A stretch of DNA of 33,148 nucleotides, from positions 1 through 33,148 of the forward strand of contig JAGVTU010000025.1 in the NCBI GenBank assembly GCA_019136655.1, read 5' to 3'. The notes below the pieces were generated by a model that was not told the DNA's origin, searched no databases, and saw only the letters and a list, made by a program, of their open reading frames with translations. Made by a program: the position numbers and the translations under genes. Below, piece after piece: positions 1 through 7,566 of this stretch. The DNA is from Bacteroidota bacterium. Its GTDB lineage: Bacteria > Bacteroidota > Bacteroidia > AKYH767-A > OLB10. Position 1 is the stretch's first letter. Each line of letters opens with the position of its first letter.

Positions 1-74
1 TTTCTGAATTCTTCGTAACTATGAGGCACACTCCTGATTGCTCCACAACCTGCCGGGATTTCTTCTCTCTTCAA
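1..74 (-). CDS. Possible partial coding frame at left edge
   Basis: Reading the minus strand leftward from about base 74, a frame stays open to the window edge and has protein-like content, including IPAGCGAIRSVPHSYEEFR. It is bounded upstream by an in-frame stop near base 87, and the only candidate initiator seen is TTG at 74-72. I do not recognise the family. It lies downstream of the osmC terminator, so it would be a separate unit or a relic. The frame is very short, and coding-like composition by chance is possible. Confidence 0.2.
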   Translation of the reverse strand, partial: MKREEIPAGCGAIRSVPHSYEEFR

Positions 75-172
75 AATTTGGGAATTGAAAATTGATTATT
101 CGATATTGGATATTGGTAGATGTCTTGTTCCTTACTTATTATTCAAAAAATTCTCATCACAGGAAATGAGCT

Positions 173-204
173 AAAAAAGGGCAGTCCCGCCCGAGACTAC
201 CCTT
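173..204 (-). terminator. Intrinsic terminator after osmC
   Basis: Bases 177-186 pair with 195-204 over 10 bp, with one G-U wobble when read as minus-strand RNA. The loop is 8 nt, and a run of six T follows on the minus strand at 178-173. It sits about 20 bp past the osmC stop, which is the expected place to end the leftward transcript carrying hutH and osmC. Stem plus U-tract are seen directly. Confidence 0.85.
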
Positions 205-224
205 AATGCTTCTGATATTATGCC

Positions 225-641
225 TTACAGCAGTGTTGCTTCAAGCGTAATGTTGGTGTTCAACAATTTTGATATGGGGCAGTTTGCCTTTGCTTCATTA
301 GCACATTCTTCAAATTTCTCCTTAGTGATTCCGGGTACTTTTGCGCTAACAGTAAGATGTGAATTGGTGACAGCACCACTGTCGAGTGTGATGTCGCAAC
401 GAGTTTCAATTTTATCAGGAGTGAATCCTGCTGCACCCAGAACAAAACTCAGTTTCATACTGAAGCATCCTGCATGTGCCGAAGCAATCAGCTCTTCAGG
501 GTTGGTGCCTACACCATCTTCAAAGCGGGTGTGATAAGAATACTGAGCATTGGAAAGCACTGCACTCTGTGTTGAAGTTGTGCCTTTTCCTTCTTTACCT
601 GAACCGTTCCAAACGGCAGTTGCATGTCTTTTAATAGCCAT
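225..641 (-). CDS. osmC: OsmC/Ohr-family peroxiredoxin
   Basis: A 138-residue protein of normal OsmC length. The family comprises thiol-dependent peroxidases that reduce organic hydroperoxides in the cytoplasm with a pair of conserved cysteines. Both are visible: one in the AHAGCFSMKLS segment (about residue 58) and one in ANCPISKLL near the C-terminus (about residue 120). The N-terminal ATAVWNGSGKEGKG pattern is typical of the OsmC rather than the Ohr branch. The start ATG at 641 is the only sensible one. It lies 43 bp downstream of hutH on the same strand and is followed by a strong terminator, so it is probably the last gene of the ettA-hisS-hutH-osmC run. No dedicated promoter was recognised in the 43-bp gap. 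Family assignment is firm; the exact peroxide substrate is inferred. Confidence 0.93.
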   Translation of the reverse strand: MAIKRHATAVWNGSGKEGKGTTSTQSAVLSNAQYSYHTRFEDGVGTNPEELIASAHAGCFSMKLSFVLGAAGFTPDKIETRCDITLDSGAVTNSHLTVSAKVPGITKEKFEECANEAKANCPISKLLNTNITLEATLL

Positions 642-684
642 AATAATGTAATGTTAGTTGATTTAATATTAAAGTGTAATTTGA

Positions 685-2181
685 TTATTCAAAAGGTGTA
701 ACATCCAATGTGCGGATAAAGTTTTGTGCAGCGCGAATGTCTTTGTATAAAATTCTGTCTTCTTTAATGAACGATACTTCCTTATGATAAGACTCCAGAA
801 GGTGCTCGAGGCGTGGTGATGTTTTTATAGGGCGCCTGAATTCAAAAGCCTGTGCTGCATTGAATAATTCAATGGCCAGAATATTTTCGACATTATGTAC
901 TACTCTTAATAGTTTGGTAGCTGCATTAGCACCCATACTTACGTGGTCTTCCTGCCCATTGCTCGACACAATGCTGTCAACAGATGCAGGTGTACACAAC
1001 TGTTTGTTCTGGCTCACCAATGATGCAGCAGTGTATTGTGGTATCATCATACCTGAATTGAGTCCGGGGTTGGCAACTAAAAACGGAGGGAGTCCGCGCA
1101 ATCCTGAAATGAGCTGATATGTTCTTCGCTCGGAAATGTTTCCGAGTTCGCTTAAAGCAATAGCGAGAAAATCCATAGCAAGGGCCAGCGGCTGACCGTG
1201 AAAATTACCTGCTGATATGACTAAGTCTGCTTCAGGAAATACAGTAGGATTATCAGTCACCGAATTGATTTCATTCAGAAAAACACCGGATGCGTAGCCT
1301 ATGGCATCTTTACTTGCTCCGTGTACCTGCGGAATGCATCTGAAAGAATATGGATCCTGTACGTGTTCTTTTTTACGTTTAATCATCTCACTTCCTTCCA
1401 ACAGTTCACGAATGTGAGCAGCAGTATTTATCTGCCCCTTGTGAGGTCGTATTTCATGAATAAGATGGTGAAAAGGCTCTATCCTGCCATCAAAAGCTTC
1501 GAGTGATAATGCACCAATAACATCGGCAAGTACTGAAATTTTCATTGCCTTCATCACACAGTAAGTGCCATAGGAACTCATAAACTGAGTTCCGTTCAGC
1601 AGTGCCAAGCCTTCTTTCGATTTCAGCTTCACAGGCTTCCAGTTCAACTGTTTGTTCAGCTCTGCAGCAGTCATTCTTTGGCCTTTGTAATACACTTCTC
1701 CCATGCCAATGAGTGGCAGACAAAGATGTGCCAGTGGTGCCAAATCACCTGAAGCACCCAGCGAGCCTTGCTCGTAAACTACAGGCAAAATATCATTGTT
1801 GTAAAAATCAATCAGCCGCTGAACTGTTTCCTGTTGCACACCGGAATTTCCGTAGCTCAACCCCTGAATTTTCAGAAACAACATGAGCTTCACAATTTCA
1901 TGAGGCACTTCATTGCCTGTGCCGCAGGCATGCGACATAACCAGATTTTCCTGCAGTTGCTCCAGTTTATCGGGAGCAATGCTCTTATTGTATAGCGAAC
2001 CAAAACCTGTATTCACTCCATACACCGGTTCGCTTAGTGAGCCTGTTTTTGAATCAAGATAACTGCGACAATGCGTAATACGTTTGGCTGCATCGGCAGA
2101 TAACTCAAGAGTAGCTTTACCGTCAATAATTTCTTTCAGTTTGTTGAAGTCGAGATGGGTGGCGGATATTTGATGTGTCAT
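685..2181 (-). CDS. hutH: Histidine ammonia-lyase
   Basis: This 498-residue enzyme (usual length about 500) removes ammonia from L-histidine to give trans-urocanate, the first step of histidine breakdown. The self-cyclising Ala-Ser-Gly triplet that forms the MIO electrophile is seen at residues 143-145 in the context GSLGASGDLAPLAHL. The YGVNTGFG loop with its catalytic Tyr is at about 54-61, and the C-terminal half carries the QEDHVSMGANA motif. ASG context and overall pattern favour histidine over phenylalanine or tyrosine lyases, though the aromatic lyases share the fold. It is cytoplasmic and homotetrameric in the family. It sits 43 bp downstream of hisS, with osmC 43 bp beyond. No hutU, hutI or hutG is next to it, so the rest of the pathway must be elsewhere or absent. 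Confidence 0.93.
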   Translation of the reverse strand: MTHQISATHLDFNKLKEIIDGKATLELSADAAKRITHCRSYLDSKTGSLSEPVYGVNTGFGSLYNKSIAPDKLEQLQENLVMSHACGTGNEVPHEIVKLMLFLKIQGLSYGNSGVQQETVQRLIDFYNNDILPVVYEQGSLGASGDLAPLAHLCLPLIGMGEVYYKGQRMTAAELNKQLNWKPVKLKSKEGLALLNGTQFMSSYGTYCVMKAMKISVLADVIGALSLEAFDGRIEPFHHLIHEIRPHKGQINTAAHIRELLEGSEMIKRKKEHVQDPYSFRCIPQVHGASKDAIGYASGVFLNEINSVTDNPTVFPEADLVISAGNFHGQPLALAMDFLAIALSELGNISERRTYQLISGLRGLPPFLVANPGLNSGMMIPQYTAASLVSQNKQLCTPASVDSIVSSNGQEDHVSMGANAATKLLRVVHNVENILAIELFNAAQAFEFRRPIKTSPRLEHLLESYHKEVSFIKEDRILYKDIRAAQNFIRTLDVTPFE

Positions 2182-2224
2182 TATTTGCTGAAACTATTTA
2201 TTAGAAATAAAAATCATAAAAACA

Positions 2225-3583
2225 TTAATGCAACTTCTTAATTAATTCTTCTACGTCAAGTCTGTTCTGCTCACCACTCATCATATTTTTAAGAGTGAGT
2301 TTGCCTGACTGCATCTCCTCATCACCGATGAGCAAAACGTATGGAATTTTACAGGCATCGGCATAACTCATTTGTTTTTTCATCTTAGCTGCATCAGGAT
2401 AAATTTCTGAATTCACGCCTGCTGCTCTCAATTTCTGTAATACTGTAAGTGCATATTGCTCTTCCTTTTTACCGAAATTGACGAGTAATATTTTTGTTGA
2501 AGATTCATTCAGATGCATTTGTTCGAACAAATTCATCTCTAACATTACATCGTAAATACGGTCAATGCCAAAGGAAATTCCAACACCGCTTACATCGGGA
2601 AGACCGAAAATTCCTGTAAGGTCGTCATATCTTCCGCCACCCAGCACACTGCTTGTAAATGTTGAACGTGCATCACTGACCTTCACTTCAAAAATTGCTC
2701 CTGTATAATAATTCAGTCCGCGTGCAAGTGTAATATCAAGTTCAATCAAATCAGATTTGAATGACATTGAATGCAGGTAGCTGAGCAGTGTTCTTACTTC
2801 TTCAATACCTTTCTTTCCGGTTTCGCTTGCGCTAAGAAAATTATCAAGGAAGTTTAGTCTGTCATCTGTAGTACCCTTAACCGAAAACAGAGGCTGCATT
2901 TTTGTAATGGCATCATCACTTACACCTTTACCCTTCAACTCTTCATTGACTTTATCAATACCAATCTTGTCTAACTTATCAATAGCAACCGTAATGTCAA
3001 TTATTTTATCAGCTTCTCCAATGATTTCTGCAATTCCAGAAAGTATTTTACGATTGTTGATTTTGATGCTTACACCAATGTTAAGTTTGGAAAACACATC
3101 AGCAATAATCTGAACCAACTCTGTTTCGTTCAGCAATGAATCGGAACCTATCACATCGGCATCACACTGATAAAACTCACGATAGCGTCCTTTCTGCGGA
3201 CGGTCGGCACGCCACACCGGCTGCATCTGATAACGTCTGAAAGGAAATGTGATTTCATTTCTGTGCATCACCACATAACGTGCAAACGGCACTGTTAAAT
3301 CATAACGTAATCCTTTTTCGGAAATATCTGAAAGTCTGATGTTGTCCTTCTTTGCTTTTATCTCGTCAATTACCTCTCCCGAATTCAAAATACGAAACAA
3401 CAGTTTATCTCCCTCTTCGCCATACTTACCTTCGAGCATTGAAAGGTTTTCCATAGCAGGTGTTTCTATCTGCCTGAACCCATATCGTTCATAAACGGTT
3501 CGGATGGTTTGAAGAATAAAATTTCTGCGCACCATTTCCTCAGGAGAAAAATCACGAGTGCCTTTGGGGATGGATGGTTTCAT
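2225..3583 (-). CDS. hisS: Histidine--tRNA ligase (HisRS)
   Basis: Class II aminoacyl-tRNA synthetase that charges tRNA-His in the cytoplasm. The chosen start is the ATG at 3583, giving 452 residues beginning [12 protein letters not shown], the family's standard N-terminus. The frame is open further upstream to 3643, but that extension is not HisRS-like. Visible family motifs are the class II motif 2 region ([20 protein letters not shown]), the histidine-A signature [14 protein letters not shown], motif 3 (GISFGIDRI), and a C-terminal anticodon-binding domain of about 90 residues. It lies 13 bp after a possible small ORF and 143 bp after ettA, and is followed after 41 bp by hutH. The histidine-using gene is thus beside the histidine-degrading one. 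Confidence 0.96.
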   Translation of the reverse strand: MKPSIPKGTRDFSPEEMVRRNFILQTIRTVYERYGFRQIETPAMENLSMLEGKYGEEGDKLLFRILNSGEVIDEIKAKKDNIRLSDISEKGLRYDLTVPFARYVVMHRNEITFPFRRYQMQPVWRADRPQKGRYREFYQCDADVIGSDSLLNETELVQIIADVFSKLNIGVSIKINNRKILSGIAEIIGEADKIIDITVAIDKLDKIGIDKVNEELKGKGVSDDAITKMQPLFSVKGTTDDRLNFLDNFLSASETGKKGIEEVRTLLSYLHSMSFKSDLIELDITLARGLNYYTGAIFEVKVSDARSTFTSSVLGGGRYDDLTGIFGLPDVSGVGISFGIDRIYDVMLEMNLFEQMHLNESSTKILLVNFGKKEEQYALTVLQKLRAAGVNSEIYPDAAKMKKQMSYADACKIPYVLLIGDEEMQSGKLTLKNMMSGEQNRLDVEELIKKLH

Positions 3584-3596
3584 TGATTGCGAATTA

Positions 3597-3707
3597 CTAA
3601 TTTTTACGAATGTACGAAGTGAAGTCTTTTTTAATCTCAGCAATATATTTCTCTTCCATCAGAAATTCCAAAGGTATTTTCCCAACTGTCTGAACATTGT
3701 ATTTCAT
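3597..3707 (-). CDS. Possible 36-residue small ORF between ettA and hisS
   Basis: An ATG at 3707 opens a 36-codon frame ending in TAG at 3597. The peptide begins [20 protein letters not shown] and is rich in Lys, Glu and Ile. It starts 19 bp after the ettA stop and ends 13 bp before the hisS ATG, so it fits neatly into the operon spacing. It contains no histidine codons, so it is not a classical His attenuator leader. No known family was recognised, and a frame this short can occur by chance. Confidence 0.3.
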   Translation of the reverse strand: MKYNVQTVGKIPLEFLMEEKYIAEIKKDFTSYIRKN

Positions 3708-3726
3708 ATTAAAACAAAAACGGAGA

Positions 3727-5415
3727 TCAGTTTTTCACCAGACTTTTATATCTGATTCTGTGAGGTGTTACATCACCCAAACGTTTCTTCTTATTCTCTT
3801 CGTAGTCGGAATATCCGCCTTCGAAATAATATACCTGCGAATCATCTTCAAAAGCAAGAATGTGAGTACACACTCTGTCGAGGAACCACCTGTCGTGGCT
3901 GATGATAACTGCACATCCTGCAAAATCATCCAACGCTTCTTCGAGTGCACGCAGGGTATTTACGTCAATGTCGTTGGTAGGTTCGTCAAGCAACAACACA
4001 TTGGCTTCGCTGCGCAATGTGAGAGCAAGGTGCAGTCTGTTACGCTCACCACCTGACAACACACCGCATTTCTTTCCCTGGTCGGCACCGCTGAAATTAA
4101 ACCGTGCAACATAAGCGCGTGAGTTCAGAAGTTTTCCTCCGAGTTCAATGCTTTCATTCCCTCCTGAGATTACTTCCCACACTGATTTTTCAGGATCAAT
4201 TTCTTTATGGGTCTGGTCGGCATAACCGATGCGAACTGTGCTTCCAATTTTAAACTCACCGCTATCAGGTTTTTCCTGACCCATAATCATTCTGAAAATG
4301 GTAGTTTTACCTGCACCATTCGGGCCAATGATTCCCACAATACCATTTGGCGGAAGTTTAAAGTTGAGATCATCATACAACACTCTGTTGCCATAAGCTT
4401 TAGCTACATGAACAGCTTCAATGACTTCATTTCCGAGACGGGGGCCGTTCGGAATAAATATTTCGAGTTTTTCTTCTTTTTGTTTTACATCTTCGTTCAA
4501 CAGGTTTTCATAAGCTGTCAGACGTGCTTTACCTTTTGCCTGACGAGCTTTCGGACTCATGCGCACCCACTCCAACTCGCGTTGCAAAGTTTTCTGACGT
4601 TTGCTTTCCTGCTTTTCTTCCATAGCCAAACGGTTTGACTTCTGCTCCAGCCAGCTTGAATAATTTCCTTTCCACGGAATGCCTTCGCCTCTGTCGAGTT
4701 CCAGAATCCATCCTGCTACATTATCGAGAAAATATCTGTCGTGTGTTACGGCAATTACTGTTCCTGCATATTGTTTGAGGTGTTGTTCCAGCCAGTCCAC
4801 TGACTCTGCATCGAGGTGGTTGGTAGGCTCATCGAGCAGCAACACATCGGGCTGTTGCAAAAGCAAGCGACACAGGGCAAGTCTTCTGCGCTCACCACCT
4901 GATAAAATATTCACGGGAGTATCTCCTTCAGGGCAACGCAGTGCATCCATGGCTACTTCAATTTTATTATCAAGATTCCAAGCATCGGTAGCATCAATTT
5001 TTTCCTGAAGTGCTGCCTGACGGTTAAGCAGTTTATCCATCTTATCGGCATCGCTGTAATATTCTTCCTCTCCCATTTTGTTGTTCACATCATCATACTC
5101 TTTCAGTAAATCAACAACAGGCTGAACTCCTTCCATCACTATTTCCTTAGCCGTTTTTGTTTCGTCAAGTTTAGGTTCCTGTTCCAGATAACCCACAGTA
5201 TAACCGGGCGAAAAAACCACTTCTCCCGTAAATGATTTGTCAATACCGGCAATTATTTTCATCAGTGTGGATTTTCCTGCACCGTTCAAACCAAGAATTC
5301 CAATCTTGGCACCATAATAAAATGAAAGGTAAATGTCTTTTAAAATTTGTCGCTGTGGCGGAACGGTTTTGCTTACGCCCACCATGGAAAAGATTATCTT
5401 CTTATCGTCACTCAT
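3727..5415 (-). CDS. ettA: Energy-dependent translational throttle protein EttA (ABC-F ATPase)
   Basis: A 562-residue soluble twin-ABC protein of the ABC-F family, close to the usual EttA length of about 555. EttA binds the ribosomal E site and gates entry into elongation according to ATP/ADP ratio. Both ATPase domains are complete. Domain 1 has Walker A GLNGAGKST at about 42-50, then LSGGERRRLAL and LLLDEPTNHLD. Domain 2 has GPNGAGKTT, LSGGERNRLHLAL and LLLDEPTNDID. There are no membrane segments. A linker with basic helices (about 245-320, including the PKARQAKGKAR segment) lies between the two halves. A TAATTTTG promoter box is 20 bp upstream of the ATG, so it probably leads the transcript that continues into hisS, hutH and osmC. 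ABC-F assignment is certain; EttA subtype is likely on length and the PTNDID variant. Confidence 0.93.
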   Translation of the reverse strand: MSDDKKIIFSMVGVSKTVPPQRQILKDIYLSFYYGAKIGILGLNGAGKSTLMKIIAGIDKSFTGEVVFSPGYTVGYLEQEPKLDETKTAKEIVMEGVQPVVDLLKEYDDVNNKMGEEEYYSDADKMDKLLNRQAALQEKIDATDAWNLDNKIEVAMDALRCPEGDTPVNILSGGERRRLALCRLLLQQPDVLLLDEPTNHLDAESVDWLEQHLKQYAGTVIAVTHDRYFLDNVAGWILELDRGEGIPWKGNYSSWLEQKSNRLAMEEKQESKRQKTLQRELEWVRMSPKARQAKGKARLTAYENLLNEDVKQKEEKLEIFIPNGPRLGNEVIEAVHVAKAYGNRVLYDDLNFKLPPNGIVGIIGPNGAGKTTIFRMIMGQEKPDSGEFKIGSTVRIGYADQTHKEIDPEKSVWEVISGGNESIELGGKLLNSRAYVARFNFSGADQGKKCGVLSGGERNRLHLALTLRSEANVLLLDEPTNDIDVNTLRALEEALDDFAGCAVIISHDRWFLDRVCTHILAFEDDSQVYYFEGGYSDYEENKKKRLGDVTPHRIRYKSLVKN

Positions 5416-5435
5416 TGCTGTTAAATTTAAGGCTG

Positions 5436-5443
5436 CAAAATTA
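5436..5443 (-). promoter_or_regulatory. Bacteroidota -7 box upstream of ettA
   Basis: The minus strand reads TAATTTTG, an exact match to the Bacteroidota consensus TAnnTTTG, 20 nt before the ettA ATG. The matching -33 element is weak. Start placement and spacing agree with the boxes found before pheT, leuS and the penicillin-binding protein gene. Confidence 0.55.
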
Positions 5444-5546
5444 GTGAAAAGAGATGAGTAAGCTAAGGGAGGGCTTCTTTAGTTGTTAAAAACTACAGAA
5501 AAGCCTTTCTTTTAAACTTTCTGCTCTGCCAATACAACAAGATGAC

Positions 5547-7538
5547 TTACGGCCTCACACTGATTTTCTCACTTAAAACACTTTCGTTTTTATTCTGATC
5601 TTCCGTACTCAGCTGATAGAAATAGAGTTTCCCTTTTTCAACCTTGCTATCCGTAAATTCCTCCTCCATGCTTCTGGCAGTTCCAATCAATTGAGGTTTT
5701 TGACCCTGTGTAGTTCTGTATATTTTTATTCTCAAATTCTCATCATCTTCAATCTGTCCCCATCGAATCAGAATTTTATCATTCGATGTGATTGCACTTA
5801 ATCCCGAAGGGATGGGCAATTGCTTTTTATCTGTCATAACCTTTACCGGATTGCACATCGGGCTTTCATTTCCAAAAATATCTTTCACACTTACAGCATA
5901 CTCAAACGTGATTCCCGGAACAGTTACAGAGTCCACATAAAAATTTTTCTCTGTACCCCTGAGTGTTTTCGTCAGACTTATAAACTCTTTTTCGCCTGCA
6001 ATTTTTCGGTAAACCTCATAACCCAGCATATTATTTACTGAATTTCTGAGGTCGTCCCAGATGAGAGTAACCACGCCATCATTCAGACGAAAACGTAAAT
6101 GTTCAGGTGAATTAAGTATCATAGAAATATCCGGATGAGCACTTACTGTATCTGAGAAATCGCTGAGCTGATTTGCATCACTTACCGACTTCACAGCATA
6201 TCGGTAAACCTCTCCTCCACTCAGATTTTTTGAAGAATCAGTAAATGAATAAACATTTCCTCCGGCAGGAATCAGCTCTGAAACCTGAATGAACTTTTCA
6301 TTGATGTTTACATTACGGTAAACATAAAATCCAGCCACATACGGTTCGTCAAATTCCCAGTGAATTCGGATTCCGTTTTTGATAGTTTCAGCCACAACAT
6401 TTTTTGGTCGCTCAGGTTTTTCTGATTTGTTGTAATAAAGCGCAGCCACCTTAGCAGTAGCCACAGGTTCATTTTGTGCTGAGTGAAGCAACAGGTAGTA
6501 GTAATAATTTTCGCCTGCTGAAGGAACCCTGTCTATATAAACTGTATCAGAAACAGGAATAGTTGCAATGCGCTGAAATGCTGAATCAAAATTGCTGCTG
6601 CGCATAATGGTGATGCCATTGAGATATTTCTTGTTCTCATACTTCCAACTTATTCTTATCTGATGATCTTTTTGTGTTCCTGTAGCCTTCAGGTTGGTAA
6701 CAGGAGGAGCATAATGATCCATCATACTGCCGCCTGAACAAGCTGCACCTTTGGTACCTGCATTTCCATAAATATCCACAGGTTCAAACTGATATTCATA
6801 CCATGCGGGTTGCAGTCCGATAGTATCAATGATGAGTAATACAATGGAGTCGTTTCTGAAATAAAATCCTTTCTCCACTTTTATTTTTTTGAATTCATTT
6901 TTAGCAAACACACTTCTGTAAATGTTGAAATGCGCCATACTCAGCGCTGACTTAGCAGTCCATTCGATAACCAGCTTACCTGAAGCAAATTTTACATTTG
7001 AAGTTTTAATTGCCGGAAATACCGGTGAAGGTTTCCATGCAACAGAAGGTGTTTCTTTGGCATCACTTTTATTTTCTGAAGCATCAGTTTTTGAAATACG
7101 ATAAGTGTATGACTGATCTTTTCTGACAGTAGTGTCAAGAAAAGCTGTTCCTGCAATGAGATGCATCACCGGAAGATTATCAGTATATAAACTATCTGTA
7201 GTGTTGTTCTTTTGCAGATAATTCCATTCACGCTGCAAATCTTTATTCGACAATGGATCGAGTTTGTCAAATAATTTCGACCATTTCTGATTTAATGTTT
7301 CCGCATCTGAAAATGTTTTTGCAGCAGATGTTTTACCAATCACATCATAACTGTTTGCGTTTTTTGCTTTGCGCTCAATGGTGTAACTAAAATTATTTGG
7401 AATAGCATTTCCAAGAAAAATCCATATTCCTTTCTCGGCTGATGCGGCAACAGGTTCTGTGCCTGCCTTTTTATTCTGTGCCGGAAGATGAATGGTGACT
7501 GCACTTAAAACAATCACCATAATTATTTTTTTCAGCAT
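5547..7538 (-). CDS. Exported multi-fibronectin type III protein
   Basis: A 663-residue protein with an N-terminal signal peptide (about 1-21, cleavage near LPAQ). The rest is made of about six fibronectin III-like units, roughly 36-160, 175-260, 278-368, 374-468, 476-568 and 573-661. Units show the repeating pattern of a central I.W or L.W, then Y.VYR or IYR, then a late Y.Y strand, as in IRIHWEFD...FYVYR and ILIRWGQ...IKIYR. The last unit ends at the C-terminus with no recognisable T9SS sorting domain and no lipobox, so it is probably periplasmic or bound to the outer membrane through partners. It is the last gene of the cassette, 28 bp after the 1932-residue gene. Precise function is unknown; a scaffold or binding role is inferred. 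Confidence 0.75.
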   Translation of the reverse strand: MLKKIIMVIVLSAVTIHLPAQNKKAGTEPVAASAEKGIWIFLGNAIPNNFSYTIERKAKNANSYDVIGKTSAAKTFSDAETLNQKWSKLFDKLDPLSNKDLQREWNYLQKNNTTDSLYTDNLPVMHLIAGTAFLDTTVRKDQSYTYRISKTDASENKSDAKETPSVAWKPSPVFPAIKTSNVKFASGKLVIEWTAKSALSMAHFNIYRSVFAKNEFKKIKVEKGFYFRNDSIVLLIIDTIGLQPAWYEYQFEPVDIYGNAGTKGAACSGGSMMDHYAPPVTNLKATGTQKDHQIRISWKYENKKYLNGITIMRSSNFDSAFQRIATIPVSDTVYIDRVPSAGENYYYYLLLHSAQNEPVATAKVAALYYNKSEKPERPKNVVAETIKNGIRIHWEFDEPYVAGFYVYRNVNINEKFIQVSELIPAGGNVYSFTDSSKNLSGGEVYRYAVKSVSDANQLSDFSDTVSAHPDISMILNSPEHLRFRLNDGVVTLIWDDLRNSVNNMLGYEVYRKIAGEKEFISLTKTLRGTEKNFYVDSVTVPGITFEYAVSVKDIFGNESPMCNPVKVMTDKKQLPIPSGLSAITSNDKILIRWGQIEDDENLRIKIYRTTQGQKPQLIGTARSMEEEFTDSKVEKGKLYFYQLSTEDQNKNESVLSEKISVRP

Positions 7539-7566
7539 TGCTTCTAAAATTAAATAATTAAAACAA

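Noticed and set aside
3584..3643. N-terminal extension of HisRS upstream of the ATG at 3583
   Set aside because: The 20 extra residues do not resemble HisRS and overlap the possible small [15 protein letters not shown] is the normal family start.
4207..4638. A 143-codon plus-strand frame opposite ettA
   Set aside because: It is antisense to the second ATPase domain of EttA; Phe-rich and without domain features.
5475..5520. Imperfect hairpin between the FN3 gene and ettA
   Set aside because: The GGCTT/AAGCC arms pair only with bulges and there is no clear U-tract, so I do not call it a terminator.
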